From: JARRRL01 sp037380725
GTDB taxonomy: Bacteria > Pseudomonadota > Gammaproteobacteria > Pseudomonadales > JANQJO01
NCBI GenBank assembly: GCA_037380725.1
Contig: JARRRL010000156.1
Location: forward strand, 1 to 5,995
Reading direction: 5' to 3'
Length of the DNA stretch: 5,995 nucleotides
Position numbers and translations under genes: made by a program. The notes under the pieces are model-generated. The model was not told where the DNA came from and ran no database searches. It saw only the letters and a program-made list of their open reading frames with translations. Below are positions 1 through 5,995 of this stretch, in pieces. Within the stretch, counting starts at the first letter, position 1; each line of letters begins with the position of its first letter.

Positions 1-32
1 CTTAATAGCGGTTTTTTCCGTGGAGTGTCTTC

Positions 33-1160
33 ATGAATCAGCGCGTTCATTTTATTGACTGGATGAAAGCCGTCGGCATGCTTTTAATTGTGATAGGTCA
101 CGTCATCGGCAGCCCAGACAGCCTCTTCAACGCTGTTTCAGCTCCACTGTACACCAAGCAATTGGGAGTGGCGTTTTTCATTTTCATCATTGGCTGGAGC
201 CTCGCAAATGAAAACCGCGCCCCAATTCGCGTGGTGTACAATCGTATTTTCCCCGTTTACTTTTATGGCATTCTGGCGGCCATGCTCTTAAGCCTCATCT
301 TCCTGTTCACCAAAGGCGACATCAACGAAAGCAATTATTTGCCTTTTTTCTTCGGCGTCAATGTCTTCGCCAACGCCTTCCCCGCCAACACAACGACGTG
401 GTACATTGGCCTTTATTTACATGTGCTGTTGTTTTGGTATTTTGTCACCCAACAGCAAACCATCACGCTCAAACATCTGGCATTTAGCTTAATCGCTGAA
501 ATTGTCATTCGTTGGCTCTTAATGAGCTTGGACCGTCCCTTCACGGCTTACATGATTCTGCCCAATTGGGTAACCGTTTTTCTCTTAGGCAGCTACCTCA
601 AAACGCACCGTGATGCACCCTGGCAAACGCGTCACACCTTCCTCGTATTCGCTTGGATTATGGCTTTACTGCTTTGGGCCGGACTGCGCAGCGCTCCACA
701 CTTTAATGGCAAGTTTCCCTTCCGCCAATCAACGGACATCAGCCTCATCTGTCAATCCGCGCTGATTAGTCTCATGTATCTACTCAATACTTTCTTATTC
801 TTTGAAATCGCCCGACGTTTACCTCTACCTAAAATTGTTGCATTCTTTGCACGCAACACTCTCATTATCTTCATTGCGCACATACCCATTATTTTCGAAC
901 TGGCGGGGTGGTTTTACCCGTTTTTCAACGACGGTGACGTCAAACGTGTTCTCTTGATTGTGTTATTGTACGTCGGCCTTGGCGTAGCGTCTGAGTACAT
1001 TCAACGCATCGTCCCGCTCGTAACACTGCGTGAATGGATCTGGGATAAACTGGAAAACAGTGTTTTACCCACCCTGCTGATCCGATCACAACAGACACCC
1101 AAAACTCACGTAAAACAACCAGAACACACGCCAAAACGGCCCACTGATCCTCCTCAGTAG
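33..1160 (+). CDS. Acyltransferase family 3 (AT3/OafA-WecH type) integral membrane protein
   Basis: This is a 375-residue, strongly hydrophobic protein with about ten predicted membrane segments, the usual plan of acyltransferase family 3, whose members move acetyl or other acyl groups onto surface sugars or small acceptors at the inner membrane. The N-terminus reads DWMKAVGMLLIVIGHV (residues 9-24) and fits the family's R/K-X10-H motif, with K12 and H23; H23 is the likely catalytic histidine. TTWYIGLYLH (121-130) and NTLIIFIAHIP (275-285) resemble later conserved family segments. Residues 350-375 form a polar Pro/Thr/Lys-rich tail, probably cytosolic. Length is normal for a stand-alone AT3 domain without a fused SGNH domain. 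The ATG at 33 is preceded by GGAG (22-25) with a 7-base spacer, which supports this start. The acceptor cannot be deduced, since no polysaccharide genes are visible, and only 32 bases of upstream context are present. The family call is firm and the substrate is unknown. Confidence 0.9.
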   Translation: MNQRVHFIDWMKAVGMLLIVIGHVIGSPDSLFNAVSAPLYTKQLGVAFFIFIIGWSLANENRAPIRVVYNRIFPVYFYGILAAMLLSLIFLFTKGDINESNYLPFFFGVNVFANAFPANTTTWYIGLYLHVLLFWYFVTQQQTITLKHLAFSLIAEIVIRWLLMSLDRPFTAYMILPNWVTVFLLGSYLKTHRDAPWQTRHTFLVFAWIMALLLWAGLRSAPHFNGKFPFRQSTDISLICQSALISLMYLLNTFLFFEIARRLPLPKIVAFFARNTLIIFIAHIPIIFELAGWFYPFFNDGDVKRVLLIVLLYVGLGVASEYIQRIVPLVTLREWIWDKLENSVLPTLLIRSQQTPKTHVKQPEHTPKRPTDPPQ

Positions 1161-1162
1161 CC
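1133..1162 (-). terminator. Possible weak intrinsic terminator of cyaA, inside the convergent gene's 3' end
   Basis: Read on the minus strand, the transcript leaving cyaA can fold GGC (1162-1160) with GCC (1140-1138) and ACTGA (1158-1154) with TCAGT (1147-1143). The loop is six bases and there is a small 1x2 internal loop. GTTTTGG (1137-1131) follows directly. The stem has only about eight pairs and the T run only four, so this is a weak candidate. It lies within the last codons of the acyltransferase gene. No T run follows the stem on the plus strand. Confidence 0.3.
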
Positions 1163-1172
1163 CAGCGAAAGT

Positions 1173-4064
1173 CTAGTGAATGCTTTTCAGGAGGTGCGCC
1201 AACTGCCACTCGATCGCTAATTTTTGCCGCAAATAAAACGACGTTTGCAAATCAACTTGTTTGGTCGTGGGATCCGCAAAATTCAGGTCGGAGATCTTCA
1301 CAGGGTATCGCTGTTGCATGTCACGCTGAGAAACTGGATGCTGAGAAGCTTGATGCTGGGAAACCGGGTGCTGGGAAACGATGTAGGTAGCTACGGCTTT
1401 GAACAGACCATCACCATATTGATATTCCGAAAACGCTTTGCGATCACAAAATATAATGTAATACGGTTCTCCATCCGCGGATTTTTCGATAATCACCTTC
1501 ACAGTGTAATACCGCTTATCTTCAGGCGCATCCGACACGATCCGTGATTCAATACCACCAGAGGTTCCTCGCAGAATTTCAAAAAATCGAACGTCATACG
1601 CCGGACAGCCTGGACGACGGTGCGATGCAATGGACTTAAAAAAATGATTTAACTGACGCAGAAACGCTTTACCATGGATATCCGTTTCTTGAAACATCAC
1701 CACCGATCCACGCTCATCGAAAACGTAAAACAACGTTTTCTCGCCCAAACACCGATAATACACTTGCACCACATCGGGTCTGTTATTTTTCGCCAACGCA
1801 GGCAACGGCATCAACAAGGCATCGTTCGAGTAAAAAAACGCATCAAACACGATGGGACTGAACACGCTTTGCGGTGCTCCCAGTAGGCGCAACAACTTCG
1901 ACGCCGATGACGCCGATTCCACCCACGGCTGATGATCGCGAAACTGAAAAATGTAAAACTGATTCGCAATCGATAGCACGTAGCGCACACTATCGAGGTA
2001 TTTGCCAGAATAAAAAGTATTCATAATACCATCAAACAACGCTTCCACTCGCTGAGAGATGGATTGAGGTCGTGTGACACCAAAGCACAGAATATCAATC
2101 TTTGGCTTCACATATTTTGGCGAAGGGGGTCCACAACGCATATAATTGATCACACAATCCACCACGCTTTGATCGCGATCAAAACCAGTAAAGGTAATCT
2201 CATTCCACGTATTTTTAGTAATTTGATCTATACTGACAACTAAATTATCGTGTAATCCAGAAAAATTCAACGCATCGATGTGTTCAGTGATGCGCCGATA
2301 ACCTCGGCGGTTCATGGTCGACAGCGGATCCACACCAACATTGATAAACAAGGTAATGTGCTGCGCACGTGCGGCTTGACGAAATTGATCCTGACTGGCC
2401 ATCTCCAAACGTTCTGGGTACAAACTTTGCAAATGATTCAACACGTGGCGCAACTCAGGTTCTGTCAAATCCGTTTCACCCGCTGCGACGGTCAAGCGTG
2501 TAGCGCCATCAATTAATCCATTGAAATAACACCACGCCAGCAACTCAACAACACGAGGGCCTCGCTGAATCGCTTGAAAACGCCCCTGTTCCGCTTGCTG
2601 TACAGTCCCACTAAAAACGGCCCAATTGCCGACTTTCAATCCATTCTGGCCTGTGGTAAATTCCCGCCGCACCGACAGGTGCTCTTCCGTAAGATTCGGA
2701 GCGATATTGGGATTGATGTATTCAATTTTGCCACTTTTCCGCTCAAAAGCCGCATACAATTTACGGCCCAATAAACTCATATCTTGGCTGTTGATCAGCG
2801 CTGAAAAACCATTATCTTTTGCAAACCGAGATAAAAATCGATAACTGAAATTTAATTCATCAACCAAAATTTTGCGTTGACCGATCACTTGTTGGACCTT
2901 CCAAGTCCGACGACTGTCCAGCAAAATAATCATCGCATCGGACCACTGCCACTCGGCAATTAAACGCGCCACCACCTCGCGTTTCCACGTCACGGCGCCA
3001 CGCGATGGAGCACGAGACATCATTTCGTTGATTTTGAGATAGAAACATTTTCTTAATAAATCCAGGCGCTCTGGCTCTTTTCGTTTGAGCAAGTACGCTT
3101 CAATTTTGCGATACAACATGACGTAGGGATCCAACACATCCAGATCCACTTCACCCTGATAAATGGCGGATTTAAACAGGAGGCTTAACCCGTCCACCGA
3201 CGGATATTCACTGGCGTACACCTCCGTCAACATGATTTTAATGACCGATTTATACGGTGATTCAATGCCTTTATACAATTGCCACATGCCCGCCCCAATG
3301 AACTCCCCAGCCGGGAACACCGGTATGCCGCCAAAATCAATAAAATCATTCGCCTCCACGTGCTGTTCGGACACCAGTAATTTCAAATAATCATCATACT
3401 GCTTTTCTTTATGTGCCGGGACCAACCACCACGCGGGTGGTCGCCCTGCCAACAGCAACCCCGTTCGATAAAATTCATCGAGTAATAAATAATGCTGCGC
3501 ACTGCCACAATCCTCGCCCGACACACCGCGGCGTTGACCTTGACGAAACTGATCCGCATTCATCAAGAAAAAATAAACCTCTAAACCCAAACCCTCCGCA
3601 AAACGTTGAATGCCATTCAGCTTTTCTTCCAGCTCATTCACCTGATCCCCACTTAAATCCGATGAATAACAAATCCAAAAATCCAGATCTGACAAGCGGG
3701 AATGCGCCACCGTCCCGATGGAGCCCATCACCGAAATATTATGAATGCTCGGTACATCGGTACGGGGAATGTATTGGAACGCGTTGGCGATGCTGCGCGT
3801 TGCTCGGATGTGGCGTTTATCAGGCTCAAAGTGTGACACCCCTGCAGGCGTATTGTTACCGACGTAGCCTGGCAGCAAGGCATGATTAACGTGAAGCATC
3901 AAGGGTAATGCTTCCAGAAAGGCCTGCTGATGAGCATTTAGAAACGCACACGCGCGCGCCAATCGCCCATCGTTTACTTTCATAAATCGATGGCGAATCG
4001 CTCCCACTGTCATACGATCAACGGAAGACAGTGGCTCTTCTTCAGACTCATCAAGATTTCGCAT
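1173..4064 (-). CDS. cyaA: Class I adenylate cyclase
   Basis: This 963-residue cytoplasmic enzyme converts ATP to cAMP, the ligand of the CRP/Vfr regulators. The N-terminal catalytic domain carries the nucleotidyltransferase motif GSIGTVAHSRLSDLDFWIC (114-132): GS at 114-115 and the likely metal-binding aspartates D126 and D128. Other class I signatures are HYLLLDEFYRTGLLLAGRPP (191-210), GEFIGAGMWQLYKGIESPYK (253-272) and ERLDLLRKCFYLKINEMMSR (332-351). A long C-terminal half of the regulatory type follows. At 963 residues it is longer than the 848-residue E. coli enzyme and closer to the roughly 950-residue pseudomonad form. The frame is intact. The ATG at 4064 is chosen because the segment SSVDR to NDGRLARA (13-38) resembles the start of pseudomonad CyaA as I recall it. 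No Shine-Dalgarno motif precedes this ATG, nor at good spacing the internal Met18 or Met28, so the start is less certain than the identity. cyaA lies 97 bases downstream of argH and converges with the acyltransferase gene. A (HPVSQ)n repeat near residues 896-913 is unusual. Confidence 0.97.
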   Translation of the reverse strand: MRNLDESEEEPLSSVDRMTVGAIRHRFMKVNDGRLARACAFLNAHQQAFLEALPLMLHVNHALLPGYVGNNTPAGVSHFEPDKRHIRATRSIANAFQYIPRTDVPSIHNISVMGSIGTVAHSRLSDLDFWICYSSDLSGDQVNELEEKLNGIQRFAEGLGLEVYFFLMNADQFRQGQRRGVSGEDCGSAQHYLLLDEFYRTGLLLAGRPPAWWLVPAHKEKQYDDYLKLLVSEQHVEANDFIDFGGIPVFPAGEFIGAGMWQLYKGIESPYKSVIKIMLTEVYASEYPSVDGLSLLFKSAIYQGEVDLDVLDPYVMLYRKIEAYLLKRKEPERLDLLRKCFYLKINEMMSRAPSRGAVTWKREVVARLIAEWQWSDAMIILLDSRRTWKVQQVIGQRKILVDELNFSYRFLSRFAKDNGFSALINSQDMSLLGRKLYAAFERKSGKIEYINPNIAPNLTEEHLSVRREFTTGQNGLKVGNWAVFSGTVQQAEQGRFQAIQRGPRVVELLAWCYFNGLIDGATRLTVAAGETDLTEPELRHVLNHLQSLYPERLEMASQDQFRQAARAQHITLFINVGVDPLSTMNRRGYRRITEHIDALNFSGLHDNLVVSIDQITKNTWNEITFTGFDRDQSVVDCVINYMRCGPPSPKYVKPKIDILCFGVTRPQSISQRVEALFDGIMNTFYSGKYLDSVRYVLSIANQFYIFQFRDHQPWVESASSASKLLRLLGAPQSVFSPIVFDAFFYSNDALLMPLPALAKNNRPDVVQVYYRCLGEKTLFYVFDERGSVVMFQETDIHGKAFLRQLNHFFKSIASHRRPGCPAYDVRFFEILRGTSGGIESRIVSDAPEDKRYYTVKVIIEKSADGEPYYIIFCDRKAFSEYQYGDGLFKAVATYIVSQHPVSQHQASQHPVSQRDMQQRYPVKISDLNFADPTTKQVDLQTSFYLRQKLAIEWQLAHLLKSIH
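1326..1379 (-). repeat. 15-bp in-frame tandem repeat within cyaA
   Basis: There are three full 15-base units (1326-1340, 1341-1355, 1356-1370) plus nine bases of a fourth (1371-1379). On the plus strand each begins CTGAGAA or CTGGGAA. They encode VSQ-HPVSQ-HQASQ-HPVSQ at residues 896-913 of CyaA. Because the unit is a multiple of three, copy-number change would keep the frame. The repeat sits between two segments that look conserved in the family, the EYQYGDGLF region (880-888) and the final block from YPVKISDLNF, so it probably lies in a flexible linker. Confidence 0.9.
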
Positions 4065-4088
4065 AGGCTGATTATAGTTTAATCAGCC
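4064..4088 (-). promoter_or_regulatory. Perfect hairpin with embedded TATAAT -10 box abutting the cyaA start codon
   Basis: On the minus strand GGCTGATT (4088-4081) and AATCAGCC (4073-4066) form a perfect 8-bp inverted repeat with a 7-base spacer, one base before the cyaA ATG. The sequence TATAAT (4076-4071) spans the spacer and right arm and matches the sigma-70 -10 consensus exactly. A start about seven bases downstream would fall at or next to the A of the ATG (4064), giving a leaderless or nearly leaderless mRNA. The -35 region is poor: TACAGC (4099-4094) at 17-base spacing, or CGTACA (4101-4096) at 19. The repeat could be a repressor or activator operator over the -10 box. In read-through mRNA from argH it could instead be an RNA hairpin hiding the start codon. 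Confidence 0.5.
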
Positions 4089-4133
4089 GTATCGCTGTAC
4101 GCCTCTGATGCGCTAACGCGTAAAAGTTAATGA

Positions 4134-4149
4134 ATTGATTAAAATCAAT
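4134..4149. repeat. AT-rich palindrome in the argH-cyaA gap
   Basis: ATTGATT (4134-4140) and AATCAAT (4143-4149) form a perfect 7-bp inverted repeat around two A bases, 12 bases beyond the argH stop codon. No T run follows it on either strand: on the minus strand the six T bases (4156-4151) come before it, not after. It is therefore not a standard intrinsic terminator for argH. It could be a protein-binding site upstream of cyaA or simply a product of AT richness. Confidence 0.4.
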
Positions 4150-4161
4150 CAAAAAAGCAGC

Positions 4162-5649
4162 TTACCCATTTTCAGTCTGGCGTTTAGCCAGTCGATCTCG
4201 CCAGCGCTGCACTTGCTGTTGAACTTGTGCTGGAGCCGTGCCACCAACATGGTTTCGAGCTGCCACGGAGCCTTCCAAGGTCAGCACGTCAAACACCGAC
4301 TCTTGAATGTTCGCATTAAATTGGCGCAACTCTTTCAGCGATAAATCTGCCAAATCAATACCCCGTTCAACACAGTGACTGACCACCAAACCCACCACTT
4401 CGTGCGCATCGCGGAAGGGGAGTCCATGTTTAACCAAATAATCAGCCAAGTCCGTCGCGGTGGAATAACCGTCCAAAGCCGCTTGACGTAGGCGATCACG
4501 TCGCAGCACCACAGCAGGCACCATATCGCTGAACGCACGCAAACTGTTTTTTACCGTATCCAAGGCATCAAAAAGTGGCTCTTTATCCTCTTGATTATCC
4601 TTGTTATAGGCCAGTGGCTGGCCCTTCATCAAGGTCAGCAGTCCCATTAAGTGCCCAAAAACGCGACCAGATTTACCGCGCACCAACTCCGGTACATCAG
4701 GATTTTTCTTCTGAGGCATAATGGAAGATCCCGTGCAAAACCGGTCCGGCAAATCAATAAACGCGTAACGCGGGCAAGACCACAATACCAGCTCTTCAGC
4801 CATACGCGATAAGTGCACCATAATCAGGCTCGAAACCGCACAAAATTCAATAACAAAATCACGATCGCTGACGGCATCCAAGGAGTTTTGACACACGCCA
4901 TCGAAACCCAATAAAGACGCGGTGTATTCACGATCGATGGGAAAGGTCGTACCAGCCAGCGCCGCAGCACCCAGTGGCAGTTGATTGGTGCGTTTGCGAC
5001 AATCTTCCAAGCGCGATCGATCCCGCTCCATCATTTCAGCCCATGCCAACATATGGTGGCCAAACGTCACGGGCTGCGCCACCTGTAGATGCGTAAAACC
5101 TGGCATAATCGCATCCCATTCTCGCTCAGCCAAGGCAACCAAGCCCGACAGATAACGATCAATCTCTCGAATCAAAGCCGTAATCTCATGTCGCAAGTAC
5201 AAGCGTAAATCCGTCGCGACTTGATCATTACGTGACCGCCCCGTATGCAAGCGCTTACCCACATCCCCCGCCAACTCCGTCAATCGCGCTTCAATATTCA
5301 TGTGTACATCTTCGCGGTCCACTCGCCAATCAAAGCGACCTTGTTCAATCTCTTTCTCAATCTGCAACAAGCCTTTTTCCACAGCAAGCCAATCTGCTTC
5401 CGAAAGGATACCCGCTCGAGTCAACATTTTTGCGTGCGCCAAGGAACCTTGAATGTCTTCTTTCGCCAACCGTTGATCAAACGAAACGGAAGCGGTAAAC
5501 GCTTCGACAAACGCATCGGTTTGTTCCGTGAAACGGCCTCCCCACAATTTTTCGGGTCGATTGACAGGCTGATTGCCCGTACTACTGCTGGAACGCGGAT
5601 CGGGGGCAGCATCCGATGGCGTATTAACACTGCTATTATTTTCGGTCAT
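4162..5649 (-). CDS. argH: Argininosuccinate lyase
   Basis: The enzyme splits argininosuccinate into arginine and fumarate, the last step of arginine biosynthesis, as a cytoplasmic homotetramer of the aspartase/fumarase superfamily. With the start at 5649 the product has 495 residues. Motifs in order: KLWGGRF (34-40), HTGRSRNDQVATD (135-147), MPGFTHLQVAQPVTF (182-196) with the catalytic-type H187, DRDFVIEF (262-269), and the fumarate lyase signature GSSIMPQKKNP (307-317) with the mobile-loop catalytic serine S309. LAYNKDNQEDKE (346-357) is also typical. The frame could extend to 5727, but ATG 5649 has GGAGG nine bases upstream and begins MTENNSS, so the shorter form is preferred. Compared with E. 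coli ArgH (457 residues, starting at about MALWGGRF), it carries roughly 30 extra polar N-terminal residues rich in Ser, Pro and Asn. cyaA follows on the same strand. Confidence 0.98.
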   Translation of the reverse strand: MTENNSSVNTPSDAAPDPRSSSSTGNQPVNRPEKLWGGRFTEQTDAFVEAFTASVSFDQRLAKEDIQGSLAHAKMLTRAGILSEADWLAVEKGLLQIEKEIEQGRFDWRVDREDVHMNIEARLTELAGDVGKRLHTGRSRNDQVATDLRLYLRHEITALIREIDRYLSGLVALAEREWDAIMPGFTHLQVAQPVTFGHHMLAWAEMMERDRSRLEDCRKRTNQLPLGAAALAGTTFPIDREYTASLLGFDGVCQNSLDAVSDRDFVIEFCAVSSLIMVHLSRMAEELVLWSCPRYAFIDLPDRFCTGSSIMPQKKNPDVPELVRGKSGRVFGHLMGLLTLMKGQPLAYNKDNQEDKEPLFDALDTVKNSLRAFSDMVPAVVLRRDRLRQAALDGYSTATDLADYLVKHGLPFRDAHEVVGLVVSHCVERGIDLADLSLKELRQFNANIQESVFDVLTLEGSVAARNHVGGTAPAQVQQQVQRWRDRLAKRQTENG

Positions 5650-5658
5650 AGGGCAGAT

Positions 5659-5663
5659 CCTCC
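5659..5663 (-). promoter_or_regulatory. Ribosome binding site deciding the argH start
   Basis: On the minus strand GGAGG (5663-5659) is separated by nine bases from the ATG at 5649-5647. No comparable motif serves the upstream in-frame ATG at 5727. The site therefore places the start at MTENNSS and gives a 495-residue protein. Confidence 0.85.
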
Positions 5664-5681
5664 GTACATGGCTGACAGCAG

Positions 5682-5712
5682 AGTATACCCGAGTCACTCC
5701 TTGCCACGACAA
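5682..5712 (-). promoter_or_regulatory. Candidate sigma-70 promoter of argH
   Basis: On the minus strand TATACT (5687-5682) matches the -10 consensus at five of six positions. TTGTCG (5712-5707) matches the -35 consensus at four of six, but with a long 19-base spacer. Transcription would begin near 5675 and give a leader of about 26 bases that includes the GGAGG at 5663-5659. A TTGACA (5746-5741) and a TTGACG (5788-5783) lie further upstream but lack a good -10 box at the right distance. The -35 element lies between the arms of the inverted repeat at 5699-5729. Confidence 0.4.
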
Positions 5713-5811
5713 CTTCTCTGACGGCAAGGTGCAAGCATCCTGTCAAAGATCAAGCACCTTATCTCAAACGGGAACCGCACACCGTCAAGCTAGCGGTTAG
5801 ACCCGAGTGAC
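5687..5811. repeat. Pair of near-identical 11-bp direct repeats upstream of argH
   Basis: ACCCGAGTCAC (5687-5697) and ACCCGAGTGAC (5801-5811) match at ten of eleven positions, 114 bp apart. The first copy touches the putative argH -10 box. The second copy is followed at 5819-5823 by CGGGT, which inverts its first five bases. They may be binding sites shared by the argH promoter and a divergent plus-strand promoter, but a chance match cannot be excluded. Confidence 0.35.
5699..5729. repeat. 7-bp inverted repeat around the putative argH -35 element
   Basis: CCTTGCC (5699-5705) and GGCAAGG (5723-5729) are perfect inverted copies separated by 17 bases. Their centres are 24 bp apart, slightly more than two helical turns. 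That spacing would suit a dimeric DNA-binding protein, or a stem-loop if the region is transcribed. It does not resemble an ArgR box of the TGAAT-N4-ATTCA type. Confidence 0.5.
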
Positions 5812-5848
5812 CAGTTAACGGGTACCGAGCTAAAGAAGACGAGTCAGG

Positions 5849-5995
5849 ATGATACATACTTATCCCATAGGCCGCACACCACAGCGCGAACGTGATCATA
5901 TGAGCAACATGCAGGACAACAACATAGCAACACCAAACGATCATCCTCACAACAACATCGATTTGCCAGGCTGCTACTCGGATACAAAAGAGGAG
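5849..5995 (+). CDS. Possible 5' end of a divergent gene, running off the window
   Basis: From the ATG at 5849 this frame stays open for 49 codons to the right edge. In-frame alternative starts are at 5900 (MSNMQDNN) and 5909 (MQDNN). The visible peptide is polar and rich in Asn, His and Asp, with no signal peptide, membrane segment or recognisable domain. The ribosome binding site is weak: purine-rich AAGAAGACGAG (5833-5843) precedes the first ATG, and AGG directly abuts it. I do not recognise the protein. In Pseudomonas the gene divergent from argH is the sensor kinase algZ/fimS, which makes that a contextual guess, but nothing seen here proves it. The frame may instead be chance coding in an untranslated leader, because a stronger ribosome binding site lies at the very edge. 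Confidence 0.35.
   Translation, partial: MIHTYPIGRTPQRERDHMSNMQDNNIATPNDHPHNNIDLPGCYSDTKEE
5989..5995 (+). promoter_or_regulatory. Strong Shine-Dalgarno-like sequence at the right edge
   Basis: The window ends in AGAGGAG, close to the ideal anti-16S pairing sequence, without room for a start codon. If an ATG follows within 5-10 bases beyond the edge, the real divergent gene starts there, and 5650-5988 is a long intergenic region with a leader. This competes with the open frame from 5849. Confidence 0.35.

Noticed and set aside
2074..2090. CRP-like TGTGACACCAAAGCACA inside cyaA
   Set aside because: Its second half does not match TCACA and it lies deep within the coding sequence, so autoregulation by cAMP-CRP cannot be supported from it.
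3413..3889. Plus-strand 158-codon open frame opposite cyaA
   Set aside because: It lies entirely antisense to the conserved catalytic region of cyaA, its peptide is Pro/Asn/His-rich without a domain, and its frame is explained by the codon bias of the real gene.
4131..4149. ArgR-box-like TGAATTGATTAAAATCA in the argH-cyaA gap
   Set aside because: The left half resembles TGAAT, but the right half lacks ATTCA at the required spacing, and the site is downstream of argH, not in its promoter.
4151..4191. Possible argH terminator: stem CTGGC/GCCAG (4177-4191) and six T bases on the minus strand (4156-4151)
   Set aside because: The stem is only five pairs and lies about 20 bases before the T run, and no stem directly abuts the T run. 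It does not form an intrinsic terminator.
5245..5721. Plus-strand 158-codon open frame opposite the argH 5' half
   Set aside because: It is antisense to conserved argH motifs and shows no domain, so it is a shadow of argH codon usage.
5759..5950. Minus-strand 63-codon open frame with a hydrophobic start, upstream of argH
   Set aside because: It overlaps the possible divergent frame and the putative regulatory repeats, has no clear ribosome binding site and is Cys-rich in a way unlike the real proteins here. Chance coding is more likely.

Overview
The window suggests a gammaproteobacterium, probably a Pseudomonas/Oceanospirillales-like marine lineage. A long (963-residue) class I adenylate cyclase is encoded just downstream of argH on the same strand, and base composition is moderate, with no insertion sequence, phage or CRISPR signal. 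The genus cannot be named from the sequence alone. Most of the window is ordinary chromosomal housekeeping DNA, and I did not find a convincing new multi-gene system.

Layout from left to right: (1) 33-1160 on the plus strand is a membrane acyltransferase of the AT3 family. (2) It converges on cyaA (minus strand, 1173-4064), with only 12 bases between the two stop codons. (3) A 97-base AT-rich gap holds a perfect 8-bp inverted repeat and a consensus TATAAT directly before the cyaA start codon. (4) argH (minus strand, 4162-5649) encodes argininosuccinate lyase with an unusual Ser/Pro/Asn-rich N-terminal tail. (5) From 5650 to the right edge (346 bases) there is no confident gene. This stretch holds the argH ribosome binding site, a possible argH promoter, an inverted repeat and a direct repeat. 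It also holds an open plus-strand frame from 5849 to the edge, which may be the start of a divergent gene, or a leader for a gene that starts just beyond the window.

The genes do not form one pathway. ArgH completes arginine synthesis and CyaA makes cAMP for global regulation. The acyltransferase probably modifies a cell-surface or small-molecule acceptor. argH and cyaA are in the same direction with no clear terminator between them, so read-through is likely, although cyaA seems to have its own promoter. The points most worth a second look are the possible leaderless or hairpin-masked cyaA start, the 15-bp in-frame tandem repeat near the cyaA 3' end, the ArgH N-terminal extension, and the repeat-rich region upstream of argH.
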